Source: Cylindrotheca closterium (taxonomy: Eukaryota > Bacillariophyta > Bacillariophyceae > Bacillariales > Bacillariaceae). Taken from it: a stretch of DNA of 64,000 nucleotides. The notes below the pieces were generated by a model. It made no database searches and was not told where the DNA came from. It was given only the letters and a program-made list of their open reading frames with translations. The position numbers and the translations under genes are program-made. Positions within the stretch are counted from its first letter, which is position 1; each line of letters begins with the position of its first letter. The stretch spans positions 554,737 through 618,736 of the forward strand of contig CAKOGP040000446.1 of assembly GCA_933822405.4 (NCBI GenBank), read 5' to 3'. Of the stretch, positions 22,837 to 33,340 are shown piece after piece.

Positions 22837-23267
22837 GGAACTGTTTGGTTCGGTACTGTATCACTGCTCCTGTTGTTGGGGGAATAAGGGCAAAGGCAGT
22901 GATGCGCTCTCGCTGCAGATACTTAACCGTCTGCTATGCCATCAGGTACACCCGGCTCTTGGGCAGACTGAGGCCTACGCTGAGGCCGTCAATCGACTAC
23001 TGGTACTGTAGATAGAATAAAAGTTATTGGCTGAAATCGGAAGCCGGGCAGACGCTTTATGACCATTTGCTGGAGCTGCTGCTACAGTGCGTCCCCCACT
23101 CCAATCTCCATACTGTAGTAGATTTAGAACTCGCTCCAATAGGTACAACAAGATATACCGCTTTCCCGGAGCGCTGGTGACCTCTTTTCGCGCTACAGTA
23201 TTGTGCGCACTTCCTAGTACTAGCAGTAAGGAGTGCGTTAATCCTATGCGGATTACTACCAGGCGCC
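22837..23267. other. Intergenic, no gene seen
   Basis: No supported frame. Lies between the start of the Crinkler-like remnant and the direct repeats. Confidence 0.5.
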
Positions 23268-23456
23268 GCCTCCACTTCATGACTCGATGTCTAGCGTGAT
23301 TGGCCTAGGATGATTGCATACTACGAATTTGTACCAAACGAGATTATGCCAGTTCTCCATACGTAAGTAAGAGATGTACGTTTGGCATCGTAAGCTTGGT
23401 AACTGTAGAATTAGGGACCGGATTTGGAAGCGGGAATGGAATAATCGACTCAATGG
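23268..23456 (+). repeat. Direct repeat copy 1 (about 190 bp)
   Basis: Nearly identical to 23780-23972. Inside lie TG...CA ends (TGACTCGATG at 23280, AATCGACTCA ending 23452) that are almost inverted copies of each other, as in an LTR. Confidence 0.85.
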
Positions 23457-23779
23457 ACTCAAACGTGACACAAATTTGGGACCTGAATGGTACCGAGCAT
23501 TTGGTGCAGAAGAGATAAATCAGGCACCGGGTGGGATGGTGGGAAAAAAGATATAATCGTTCTGAACTGTTTCAGATGATCATGGTTCCTTAGCTCTTCA
23601 TCGCCTCATCTTGCACTTGGCAAAAAGAATGCTTCTGTTCATGCCTTCGTTTGCCATGCCGATCGTCCCCGAATTTTCGTCCAATAAATTACCGTTACTT
23701 CGCTTAAGCGACTGACGACATGATTGTTGGCGTGAAGACACTTCTCTTGCCAGTCCGTCTACCGTCTTGCCTGATCATA

Positions 23780-23972
23780 GCCTCCACTTCATGACTCGAT
23801 GTCTAGCTAGCGTGATTATGGCCTAGGATGATTGCATACTACGAATTTGTAACAAACGAGATTATGCCAGTCCTCCATACGTAGGTAAGAGATGTACGAT
23901 TGGCATCGTAAGCTTGGTAACTAGAATTAGGGACCGGATTTGGAAGCGGGAATGGAAGAATCGACTCAATGG
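23780..23972 (+). repeat. Direct repeat copy 2 (about 190 bp)
   Basis: About 93% identical to copy 1 with small indels (CTAG duplication, AT insertion). The 323 bp between the copies have no coding character. Confidence 0.85.
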
Positions 23973-24197
23973 TACCATATAGGTATATAATAATCAATAT
24001 TAATAATGTTCGGTCAGAAGTTTGATTGATGTTACAGTACCTATATTTTTATATTTTTATTTGCATATCATGGTGTGCGTGAATTCAAGATGGCATCTTC
24101 TTGATATATTGTCCATATTCTTTTGCCAGTGGAAGCAGCATACGATGGATATGGATGGATATATGGATGGATATATGGATGAATGGATAGCTTGTTC

Positions 24198-25643
24198 TTA
24201 CAACAATCCATAGAGCGTCTTGAGTTCGTCACCAAAGAGTTCACCACGCAAAAATTTTGCTTTCAAGTCCTTTCGGTTCAATGCTCCGTGGCCTCGAAAT
24301 TGGCTGGCCAAATCGTTGCTGACCCTCAAAGCTCTCGCTTGTCCTTCGGTTTCGTCTTCGTCGTCGCAATTGCAATGAATCAAATATGAGAAGGCGGCAG
24401 TGTGTTCCGGACCAAATCTTCCATTTGGTTCGTAATCCTTGGGACAGCACTTATAAACTTCAGTACCGTGGCTTCCCTCAGTGGCATTGACCACTTGCGC
24501 CGCTTGACTGTCTCCATCTTCGCCCGTGACAAAGATGGTGACAAAGGTCCAGGAATTGTCATCGTCCATGCACTGAGCTGTGTAGACTTCATCGCTGACA
24601 CAGTCCGTCGCACTGCTTTGCTTGGGACACACAGAGTCTCCATGGCCACCAGCCTTTGGATAGACTGCATACAGATTTGACAAGTCATCGCCAAAAGGAT
24701 TGACGACTCGGAAACTGACAGTTCCATCGAAATTCAAGTTGATATCATGAATGGGAGACTTGGGAGGGCCTGCATTGCGATCGTTTTCGTAGTAGACCAA
24801 GACCGAATCGGCTTGGTTTGGACAGACAGTGTCATCGTTGTAGGTTGGCGAAGTGTTGCCTGCACAAGCATCGCCCTCTTCGTATACACAGGTACTTGGT
24901 ACCGTCACGGACCAGACGCATTCGCTTCCTTCTGCCATACCCGAACAAGTTCCTCCAGTGCTACTTGCTCCAATGTAGGCAGGGAAGAAGGTTTGGCCTC
25001 CCGGATTCATTTCGGCTAAGTCTTGAGTGGAGGGAGCACAAAAGGCCTTGGTTCCATGTCCAGTCATTTCAGTCTGTTCTGCTGTTCCAGAACAAGATCC
25101 ACCATCGTTCATCAAGAAGTGTACCGTGTGGCCAGCGGGAACATTTTGGCACACGTTGGCAAACATGTAGGAATCGGAAAAGGCTGTTTCAGGTTCCGTA
25201 CAGCTGGAATCCCAGTAGCCCTTTCCATGCGGGTTGATCCCATTGATGCATTCATCAAAGTTATCAATGATGTTGCTCGACCTTCCTTTCTGAGTAAGGC
25301 TGGAAGTAGTGTGCATGTCTCCGATATGATCCACGTGCTCGTAGCGCATGCAGGCACTCAAGAATCCCCAGTTACCCCAGCCGTGGTTCCATCCTTCTCC
25401 CATGTAGCCTTGGTGCCAGCAGACGCGGTATTCACATGGAGATCCACATTTGGAAGGTGTTTCATTCTCCGTAATGGTGTACTTGAGGCATTGGGCTTGC
25501 ATTGCACAGGTATTCAAGGGGGCATTGTACTTTTGATAATAGTAATTTATTTGATCTTGAGTCCAGGCTTCAGATGCCACTGCCACCACGAGAGAGAAGA
25601 AAGTGAATGTTCTGATCATTGCTGCTGTGGTATTCTTATTCAT
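24198..25643 (-). CDS. Secreted cysteine-rich protein, copy A
   Basis: 481 residues, one exon. The ATG at 25643 or the internal MIRTF both lead into a signal peptide (FTFFSLVVAVASEA). The mature part has many paired cysteines: CAMQAQCLKY, CGSPCEYRVCWHQ, GYWDSSC, a block CQNVPAGHTVHFL with DGGSC, APSTQDLAEMNPGGQTFF, GTCSGMAEGSECVWSV, YYENDRNAGPP, DGTVSFRVVNPFGDD, CCPKDYEPNG and AFSYLIHCNC. No membrane segment follows, so secretion or wall association is expected. The tail FGDELKTLYGLL is kept in all copies. Tandem with copy B, 854 bp apart, same strand; the first ~100 codons are almost identical to B. I know no function for the family. Confidence 0.88.
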   Translation of the reverse strand: MNKNTTAAMIRTFTFFSLVVAVASEAWTQDQINYYYQKYNAPLNTCAMQAQCLKYTITENETPSKCGSPCEYRVCWHQGYMGEGWNHGWGNWGFLSACMRYEHVDHIGDMHTTSSLTQKGRSSNIIDNFDECINGINPHGKGYWDSSCTEPETAFSDSYMFANVCQNVPAGHTVHFLMNDGGSCSGTAEQTEMTGHGTKAFCAPSTQDLAEMNPGGQTFFPAYIGASSTGGTCSGMAEGSECVWSVTVPSTCVYEEGDACAGNTSPTYNDDTVCPNQADSVLVYYENDRNAGPPKSPIHDINLNFDGTVSFRVVNPFGDDLSNLYAVYPKAGGHGDSVCPKQSSATDCVSDEVYTAQCMDDDNSWTFVTIFVTGEDGDSQAAQVVNATEGSHGTEVYKCCPKDYEPNGRFGPEHTAAFSYLIHCNCDDEDETEGQARALRVSNDLASQFRGHGALNRKDLKAKFLRGELFGDELKTLYGLL

Positions 25644-26497
25644 GCTATTGATATATTTGTGATAATTTGTGATTTGGATTCTTGGAGGAGATGTTGTTTT
25701 GATGTTCTTCTTGATGTGATTGTTTCAGTATGACAATGATTTCAAGGTGGTGAACGTAGGCGTTGAAGGTATTCAAGACAACAATGGCAAGAAGTTTATA
25801 GTAGTAGTTGAGTACCGTAGAGTATTTGTGCGTGGTTGCTTCAAGCGTCTCAGGCAAAGCTTTGGTTAACGTAAAGTGTGAAGGTGGAATGAAAATTACG
25901 TGAAGGTCTGTGCATTTTCTGATGCCAAACATGAGTGTACAGGTACGTGTGTAAGTGTACCTACTTCACGTTGAGAAGAAATGGATATGCACACATATAT
26001 ATGCAGATTTTCAATTTGGTTGCACGTGAAGGTCGAAATGTCACACTGATAACAAATCATGGTACTTTGGCTCTGTACGATTCTACGTGGTTCGACTAAG
26101 CCGAATATTGACAATCCTGCACAGATCAACAACAAAGAAAAGGAAAAGATACCGTTTCATCATCCACAACAAAAGGTTTCAGGACCATGATTGTTGTGGC
26201 GAAAATGTTTCTCATGCACAAGCACATGAAAAGATGCACAAGGAGACCATTTTCTCCCGAGGAAACGGGTCATCTTGATGATTGATGATCAAGTATTTTT
26301 TATAATTGAATGTGATGATTCTTGGAAACGCATGTGAGTGATTGTGATCTCGCTCGGACGAGCCGAGGAGGATACGCTGACTTTTTGTGTGAGTGAAAGA
26401 TGCGGTTTCATCTTTGTGCGTTTCAACACCGTGTTGCGATTGGCTGGCTAAAAAGGTTGATTGCATCGAATGAATCAATGAATCAATCATCATTCAT
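25644..26497. other. Intergenic between tandem secreted-protein genes
   Basis: No gene seen. Upstream sequences of copies A and B diverge immediately before their start codons, so the duplicated unit does not include this DNA in recognisable form. Confidence 0.5.
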
Positions 26498-27913
26498 CTA
26501 CAGCAATCCATAGAGCGTCTTGAGTTCATCACCAAAGAGCTCTCCCCTCAAGAACTTGGCTTCCAGATCCTTTCGGCTCAGTGCAGCACCATGGCCTCCA
26601 AATTTCTCAGCAAGATCATTGCTTACCCGCAAGGCTCGCGCTTGTCCATCATTGCCACTCTCGCCATCACATGCGCAATGAATCAAGTACGAAAAGGCGG
26701 CTGTTTGCTGGGGACCAAATCTTCCATTTGGTTCGAATGTTCTGGGACAACACTTGTAGACTTCGGTACCCTTTGATCCAGCCACAGTGTCCACCAGTTG
26801 CGCAGCAGCGCTGGTATCATCTTCGCCAACTACGAATACAGTGACAAAGGTCCAAGACTCATCATCGATGCATTGGGCCGTGTACACCTCATCTGTGATA
26901 CAATCGGTGGCACTGTTTTGCTTTGGACAGATGGGATCTCCATGGCCACCAGGTTTTGGCATTACGGTATAAATGTTACTCAAGTCATCTCCAAAGGGAT
27001 TCAAGACTCGGAAGGAAACAGTGCCATCACCGTTATGTCGGATGTCGTGAATGGGAGTGACTGGAGGATCTCCATTGCGATCGTTTTCGTAGTACACCAA
27101 GGCGGAATCCTCTTGATCTGGACAAATCGAGTCAGCATTGTACGCGGGAGTATCATTGACACATGGATCTCCCTCTTCGTAGGCACAGGTACTTGGTACC
27201 GTCACGGACCAAACACACTCGTTTCCTTCAGCCAAGCCGGAACAAGTTCCTCCCGAACCTTCTCCGTACGCTGGAAAGAAGGTTTGACCTCCACGGTTGG
27301 TTCCACTCAAATCTTGGGTCGAGGGAGCACAAAAGGCCTCGGTTCCGTGTCCAGTCATTTCGCCCTTACTGGCAGTTCCCGCACAGGAACCTCCATCGTT
27401 AATCAGAAAATGAACCGTTTGTCCCGCTGGAACATTCTGACAGACATTGGCAAAGGTGTAGGAACTGGTAAAGGCTTGTTGGGGATCGGTACAACTGGCA
27501 TCCCAATATCCTTTTCCGTTGGAGCTGTTTTGATTCAGACATTGGTCAAAGGGATCATTGGAGGAAGCGGTAGTGTGCATATCTCCGATAGCATCCACAT
27601 GCTCGTAACGCATGCAGGCACTCAAGAATCCCCAGTTGCCCCAACCGTGGTTCCATCCTTCTCCCATGTAACCTTGGTGCCAACAAACACGGTATTCACA
27701 TGGAGATCCACATTTGGAAGGTGTTTCATTCTCCGTAATGGTGTACTTGAGGCATTGAGCTTGCATTGCACAGGTATTCAAGGGGGCATTGTACTTTTGA
27801 TAATAGTAATTTATTTGATCTTGTGTCCAGGCTTCAGATGCCACTGCCACCACGAGAGAGAAGAAAGTGAATGTTCTGATCATTGCTGCTGTGGTAGTAT
27901 TCTTATTCATCAT
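26498..27913 (-). CDS. Secreted cysteine-rich protein, copy B
   Basis: 471 residues, one exon; ATG-ATG at 27913. Same plan as copy A: signal peptide, CGSPCEYRVCWHQ, CQNVPAGQTVHFL, APSTQDL, GTCSGLAEGNECVWSV, YYENDRN, DGTVSFRVLNPFGDD, CCPRTFEPNG, AFSYLIHCAC and the tail FGDELKTLYGLL. The first ~100 codons differ from copy A at only about eight bases in 300, while the later part differs at roughly a fifth to a quarter of positions. Cysteines are conserved between the copies, pointing to a disulfide-held fold. Confidence 0.88.
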   Translation of the reverse strand: MMNKNTTTAAMIRTFTFFSLVVAVASEAWTQDQINYYYQKYNAPLNTCAMQAQCLKYTITENETPSKCGSPCEYRVCWHQGYMGEGWNHGWGNWGFLSACMRYEHVDAIGDMHTTASSNDPFDQCLNQNSSNGKGYWDASCTDPQQAFTSSYTFANVCQNVPAGQTVHFLINDGGSCAGTASKGEMTGHGTEAFCAPSTQDLSGTNRGGQTFFPAYGEGSGGTCSGLAEGNECVWSVTVPSTCAYEEGDPCVNDTPAYNADSICPDQEDSALVYYENDRNGDPPVTPIHDIRHNGDGTVSFRVLNPFGDDLSNIYTVMPKPGGHGDPICPKQNSATDCITDEVYTAQCIDDESWTFVTVFVVGEDDTSAAAQLVDTVAGSKGTEVYKCCPRTFEPNGRFGPQQTAAFSYLIHCACDGESGNDGQARALRVSNDLAEKFGGHGAALSRKDLEAKFLRGELFGDELKTLYGLL

Positions 27914-28380
27914 GTTGTATTCTTGTTTGTGGTTTGGACCCTTGCGTATTATCGGTCTTTGTCAATCAAGTGTATAGTGTAGGATCTGTAGCTTTGTTTG
28001 TGTGTATACTTTGACTTGGCACTTCTCTCGAGAACGAATGATTGAGCAATGAATGAAGGAAACGAGAACGAGAGATTTTGCAGGGATGGGACTTGTCTTT
28101 TTTTCTTTCGATTGTGTGAGACGGTCGGAACTTTGTTTCCATTGCGGAGAAACTTGGGAATGTCACTTTTCATTCATTCATTTTCTATCATTCCCTCTAA
28201 GAAAAGTGGAAAGCATTCGACGACTCCTCTGACCCAGACGTGAACCATGCCAGATAACGTGTTGTCAATCTTGCACAGCGGGTAGCGTCAGTACTTTCTT
28301 CCCGTGCAAGCAAGATTTGGAATCCTGCACAGATTTCGTTTGTCACGGTGAAAGGGAGGTAAGGAGTTGATGTGGTAGAG
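27914..28380. other. Intergenic, promoter side of copy B
   Basis: No gene seen; AT-rich, with short T-tracts. Confidence 0.5.
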
Positions 28381-28704
28381 TCATCCCGGAGTTTTCGTAT
28401 AGTTCCCCCAAATCATCACGGAGCTATTCGGGTCTTTTTGTCGGATGTTCTTGGTTGTGACTTTTCCAGTGAATTTCAACGGTCGGATGCCAACTTGATA
28501 TTTTTCCAGTGAGACAAAGTCACTTCGGACAATTATAACTCTTGTGACCGCGACCCCTTCGAATGAATGAATAAAAAAGCGAAAGGGTCCCAATTTGATG
28601 CGTTGGATATGGATGGATGCCATCAAAATGAAAGTGAGTAGTATCGTGTATGAGATGATGAAAGATAAGATCCAAAATTGGAATCCTTCAGTAATTGCCT
28701 CCAT
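28381..28704 (-). CDS. Possible small membrane protein
   Basis: 107 codons from an ATG. Residues about 9-33 are strongly hydrophobic (FWILSFIISYTILLTFILMA); the rest is basic and mixed. There is no homologue I recognise and no repeat or neighbour to support it, so it may be a chance frame. Confidence 0.3.
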   Translation of the reverse strand: MEAITEGFQFWILSFIISYTILLTFILMASIHIQRIKLGPFRFFIHSFEGVAVTRVIIVRSDFVSLEKYQVGIRPLKFTGKVTTKNIRQKDPNSSVMIWGNYTKTPG

Positions 28705-29167
28705 TAGAATCCATTTTGTTGCCTCTTTCTTGAATGATTAGAGCAACTATGGGGTCTTGGTGTAAGTGAGGGTACGAAATATGGCAGCAATCATCATGTC
28801 AAAAGTTATGGTATGGTATGAAATGCAACTAGTAGTATTATGTTGTGACAAGTGAGTAAGTATATGTATCTATAGTGCAATGCGATTGTTGCTTTTTTAG
28901 AAAGAAAAAGGCATACACGTTCCAAGAGCCGCGAGTCGGTTCCAGGAAGCACACCCATTCCCCAAAAAAGCAAGCCAAACACCACTCCACAATCGGGTAT
29001 ATCTAACGCTCCTTTCCTGCCAAATCCCAAAATGCTCGACTGTAGCAAAGCAGATGGTTCCCACCAAACAAGCGACCAAAAAAGGGTGGGTAGAGTCATC
29101 ATCTGTTTAGCAAGTCAATAGCGTTTGGGAAGAACGGCAATCATCACAAGAAACGTTAGGCCTCGGT
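28705..29167. other. Intergenic, no gene supported
   Basis: A minus frame of 98 codons exists but has no coding character. Confidence 0.45.
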
Positions 29168-30499
29168 TCATAGACAGACCACCTCGCCTGTGGATTCCAA
29201 GTACTTGAGTTGATTGGGATCACAGGCGGGTTCTCCAACCACGTCTCCTTCAATACGGATGATCTCGGCGGCTTCGCCTGCGGTTCCAAGGTTTGAGTTG
29301 ATTTGTGGGTAGAGATCCTTTCCGGCAAGTTGAATGATTTCTCCTTCATCGGAATTGGGGATTTGACAAGTATTACAAGAGGAGGGCTCAGTGTCCCGGC
29401 ACGAATCGGTTGGAAGGAACAAGTGTTCCTGGCATCCGGTACACAGGCCAGTAACAGTAGCCTTGGCTCTGAAACCAGTCAACAAGTACTCCTTGTTGAT
29501 GGCAGGCACGATAGGCTCGATCGTGTCAAAGGTAACAGACTCAATAAGACGTTGGAAAAAGACACACTGTCCGAACCTTCCTTGAGTGTTGTAGATGTTC
29601 TTGATCTCTTCTTGCATTTCTGTTATGGAAGTTCCAGAAGCAGCAATGCGAGCCTCAAGATCCATACCCTCTTGGCCTGCTTCACCCATGAAGGTAACGT
29701 AGATACTTTGAGTGTAGGCCTCTTGGGGAGGAGCCTTGCACCCAGGACCTTCTAGTTTTCGCTCGAATTGAGCAGTGGCAGTGGCAGTGGCAGGAGATTC
29801 TGGTTCTTGTGGCGCGTCATCTCTGGCATCCCCGCAACAGTCAGGACCTTGACAACAGCGGTGGGTGTGTTCTGGAGATTGACGAACATAAGGACAGGCG
29901 CGTTCCCAGTATCCCCAGTACTCTTGGGTAGTAGTAAAGTCAGTAATATGTCCCTTGTTCATTTGGTCTTGCACAAGATTGGGAGAACCGTGCTCCTTGA
30001 CGATGTAATCTTCCGTAGTAAAGCCGCAGTCGTTATTGGAGTCAGACCAGGCTTGTTTGTCCACAGTCATTCGAACCCATGGATTCAATTCGTTTTCGGT
30101 GCGGTGACAGATAGTCACGCGTTCTTGATCTTCTGGAAGAATGTCAACGTTGTCGTAGTTGACTCCAACACAGCTCGACTTGAGACAGGTTCCTTCTAGG
30201 TCCATGGTTCCGGACCGAGGATCCATTCCTGTGTCGTTGGGTGCCACAAAGCAGGTAAGAGCGAATCTAGACTCGGCTGGACTCGTAGTGGTGGAATTGG
30301 ACAAGAGACCAGGCTGGCACTTGTCATTGCGCTTCCACAAGGAGCTGATGTCCTTGTAGACTTTGGCACTGGAATCGTACCGTTGCATACACGGTTGTCC
30401 CAATTGTGCGTAGTCACGAGCTCCTGCCGAAGCAAGAGCTGGAAGAGACGCTACAGTAGCGGCAGCCAAGAGAAGCTTCTTCGGCGTTTGTTTTACCAT
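29168..30499 (-). CDS. Secreted cysteine-rich protein with CHRT motif
   Basis: 443 residues. The open frame extends to 30616, but MVKQTPKKLLLAAATVASLP at 30499 is a clear signal peptide start (cut near ALASA). About residue 145 is RVTICHRTENELNPWVRM, matching the CHxT...NPW motif seen in many extracellular proteins across bacteria and eukaryotes. It is followed by WGYWERAC and CCQGPDCCG, then an Ala/Thr-Ala/Pro linker and a second domain with a CxxC pair (CTGC, CNTC). Probably extracellular or wall-bound and disulfide-rich. It is not a member of the copy A/B/C family by sequence, though GYW-(x)n-C is shared. Function unknown. Confidence 0.85.
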   Translation of the reverse strand: MVKQTPKKLLLAAATVASLPALASAGARDYAQLGQPCMQRYDSSAKVYKDISSLWKRNDKCQPGLLSNSTTTSPAESRFALTCFVAPNDTGMDPRSGTMDLEGTCLKSSCVGVNYDNVDILPEDQERVTICHRTENELNPWVRMTVDKQAWSDSNNDCGFTTEDYIVKEHGSPNLVQDQMNKGHITDFTTTQEYWGYWERACPYVRQSPEHTHRCCQGPDCCGDARDDAPQEPESPATATATAQFERKLEGPGCKAPPQEAYTQSIYVTFMGEAGQEGMDLEARIAASGTSITEMQEEIKNIYNTQGRFGQCVFFQRLIESVTFDTIEPIVPAINKEYLLTGFRAKATVTGLCTGCQEHLFLPTDSCRDTEPSSCNTCQIPNSDEGEIIQLAGKDLYPQINSNLGTAGEAAEIIRIEGDVVGEPACDPNQLKYLESTGEVVCL

Positions 30500-32399
30500 A
30501 TTGTCTGTGTGTGTATATTTGAGTAGTGTATAAGAACGGGCTTGTAGCGAACTGCGTCTGGGCTTGTGCTTGTGCTTGTGCTTTTGTTTGAAGCAATGAA
30601 TCAATGAATCAATCAAGCAAGCAAAAGAAAGTTGTGCGGTTTGGATTGAATGTACAATTCAGTTGTGTAAGATAAGACTACTTCTAAGGACAGAGAGTAG
30701 ACAGTCGTTGTTGTTGCTGTTGTTGTTGCTGCTGCTGTTTTAGCGTTTGTTGCGTTTGCTGTTGTGTTGCAGGAAGAGGTTTGAGACTTTCAAAGTTGCC
30801 AACCAAACTTTTTGCATCCAAGGTGGTTTTGCTGTTTCTCCGTTCCCATCCCGTGGGAAAGCCACGCAAGAAGAAACCCTGCACAGACCTCGATGGTCAA
30901 GGTCACTTTCGGGGAGGGAGGTTTGCAGCGAGCGCACAACGGATCCGCCGTGGTACAAGTTCTACGTGATTTTGCACCTCAAAGTCATTTCGTCTGTAAT
31001 TGTTTTGCGGCCTACGTAGACTCTACCTGACAAAAGTACCAGTTCAACCGCCTTCGCCGTGCGGTTTTGGGGTCGCCGATCAAACAAAGGTTCACGTCCC
31101 AGCTCGTACAAAATGTACCAATCTCTCTGTGGGCATATATTTCCCTAAGTACCAGTACGAAAATCACCTTGTACGACAGGGAGAAATGGCGCCCTTAATC
31201 GTCTTTTTCAAGAGCCTTTAAACAGATCTTGGCTGTCGTTTTCCGTTGTCCGATGGCGCACCATTCAAATACACCAATCAATTGGCTTGCCCCAAAAAGC
31301 ACGACGAGTTGATTCCCGAATCGCCATAAATGAGCAATTCGTGAAATCTTGGCCTTAACTATTCCTTTCCCGAATCGATTTGCGCGACAAAGTGAGATTG
31401 ATTCTTCATTGTTGAATGACGACCAGTGACCGTGCCGGAAGGCATACACCCACCAGGAAGAAGAGGGGCAATAGAGTCGCACACGCACACAAAAAAGGGA
31501 GGGGGGATGCTTTGCCGATCTAAGAAGGCGAAATTTCAATTTCGGAGATTCTTCTCAAAAAGTCATCCAAGTCATCACAAACTCTCGTATATTTCTGGTC
31601 AAGGGAAAAATTGTGAGATGGTTGACAACTCGTACCTATAACTTCACGTTAATTGCATGTGAGATCACATCTCCACATGGTTTTCATTCAATTGAACATG
31701 TCTAAGGTGGCGCGTACTAATAACTGATACTCTACTATGGTACTAAAAAGGCATCGGACAAGGATGCTTGTTGCACCATTCATGGTTTCATGTGACCTTC
31801 CAAACGGTTTTGCCTACCTGGATTCTTCATAAACACACCTACGCGTCGTCGGCACATGGTTTCCATTCAAGTTTCTTCCTGATGACCCCAAAATTGAACG
31901 GTAAAAACGAAAAGGTTCCTACAATACGGTGCATATACCGGTATATGTATATACAGTATACAGTTGAAATCTTTCTTGCCTTGTTGCTTGCTTGACCAAA
32001 GCGACCAGCACCAGTGCCGTCAAGGAGAAGGCGATGATGACACGATGTCCGATTGGTGCTGCTTCTAAGATATCTAAGGGGAGACACCAAAGGACTCTTT
32101 TTTTTTGTCCCTACAGTATGTGTACTTTTTTTTTGTCCCTACAGTATGTGTACCACGTACCCATGGATGATTGATCGATATACGGTACTAGCACTACCAT
32201 CAACAATGTTCCTGAAAGAATTTCTAAAAGACCACATGAATTCGCACATTATATTGGCAATCGTAACACGGAATGCGTTACAGAACCAAAATTCAAGTTC
32301 CGCTTGTAACAATTCCATGTAATCTATCCAAGAGTGACCTCCTTGTGCTACAGAGTATGCGTCGATCAAATTGCTTGCCCGACAGCTTTCCAGAGCAAC
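30500..32399. other. Long stretch without supported gene
   Basis: Contains a TTG/CTG-rich microsatellite near 30705-30745, one TACCGGTA at 31936-31943, and a tandem pair of TTTTTTTGTCCCTACAG-like segments at about 32098-32150. Open frames on both strands look random. Confidence 0.45.
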
Positions 32400-33340
32400 T
32401 CAAAGATTGGTACCCTGTTGCAACATTGAGTCAGTGCCTTCCAAGCGCGGTCGTTTCCCACTTGAAATGACTAACCCATCACCACACAAAGCATAGATTG
32501 CTTGACTCAGAGATATACGATCATGAAGAGGTGCTGACAGTGATTCTCCAACATCACGGAGCTTCTTCATCCTGCGATCAAGGCTTGCTTCATTCAGGCT
32601 AAACCGACACATGTAGTCACTCAAAGTCCATAGAATTGTTGCGCCCACAGAATAGGTATCGGTTTCACAACTATGTGGCAGCGTTTTCTCTCTGATCTCA
32701 GGAGCTTCAAAATCCTTGGTCGCTTTGTAGTGGCGTGCTCCTTCAGTCAATTGAGCATGCCCAAAGTCAATCAGGTACACTTGCCGACGCGATGCGTGCC
32801 ATCGCAGATTCTTCGGTTTGATATCGCAATGTTAACACACGAGCCGTCTGGTGGTGAAGTTTGCTAACCACGCCCATTAATGACAATGCATAGTCGTAGA
32901 GCTCGTCAACACTATATGGCGGTGACGATTCGATGTACTGTGTCGCCAACACTTCAAATTTGATGCCATTCACACTCGCAGGCACCACATCACCAGTAAT
33001 CAATTTGGCAACCGCGACATTGTGGAGTTGGGCTTGTTTCAAGAATCTACTTTCATCCCTTGCATCGTGGAAACCTGCCTCATCCTCTCGCCGTATCTTG
33101 AGGAAGCACTTTCCCCCGGTATTTGCGTATGTGCCAACAAAGTAATAGGGAGAATTTGTCTGATAATCAGGAGTGATGTCCTCACCAATAAAAAGAGGCC
33201 GAGGCCATGCAAGATCAATGCCAGAAAACAAACCATCGCAAATTGCTGCTTGGAACGCAAGATCTTCCTTGTTCCTCTTCTCTTTCGTGTCGCTTTTCAA
33301 TTTCCTTTGCTCTGTTGATGTTCCTGACTCATCTGTACCA
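32400..33340 (-). pseudogene. Protein kinase pseudogene, broken in the catalytic loop
   Basis: Upstream frame (from about 33340 to 32767, no ATG at the head) has the N-lobe with YYFVGTYANTGGKCFLKIRR and a helix ending SKLHHQTARVL. The downstream frame (32830-32400) has HCDIKPKN, then VYLIDFGHAQ (DFG) and EAPEIREK (APE). A single extra A just before the HCD codons breaks the frame, and the first frame stops at 32767. Upstream coding-like sequence in yet another frame (33554-33360) suggests a second break. The HCD form rather than HRD and the DFGHA form match a lineage of kinases I recall from diatoms. Either a recent pseudogene or an assembly error at one base. Confidence 0.75.

Noticed and set aside
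24402..25733. Plus-strand open frames antisense to secreted copy A
   Set aside because: Shadow frames of the same kind as those opposite copy B.
26798..27982. 394-codon plus-strand open frame
   Set aside because: Exactly antisense to secreted copy B, which has a signal peptide, conserved cysteines and two paralogues; the antisense frame has no recognisable features.
29303..30199. Plus-strand open frames of 143-150 codons
   Set aside because: Antisense to the CHRT-motif secreted protein; no coding character.
30684..30884. Poly-Gln minus-strand frame
   Set aside because: Made by a TTG/CTG microsatellite; no flanking coding sequence.
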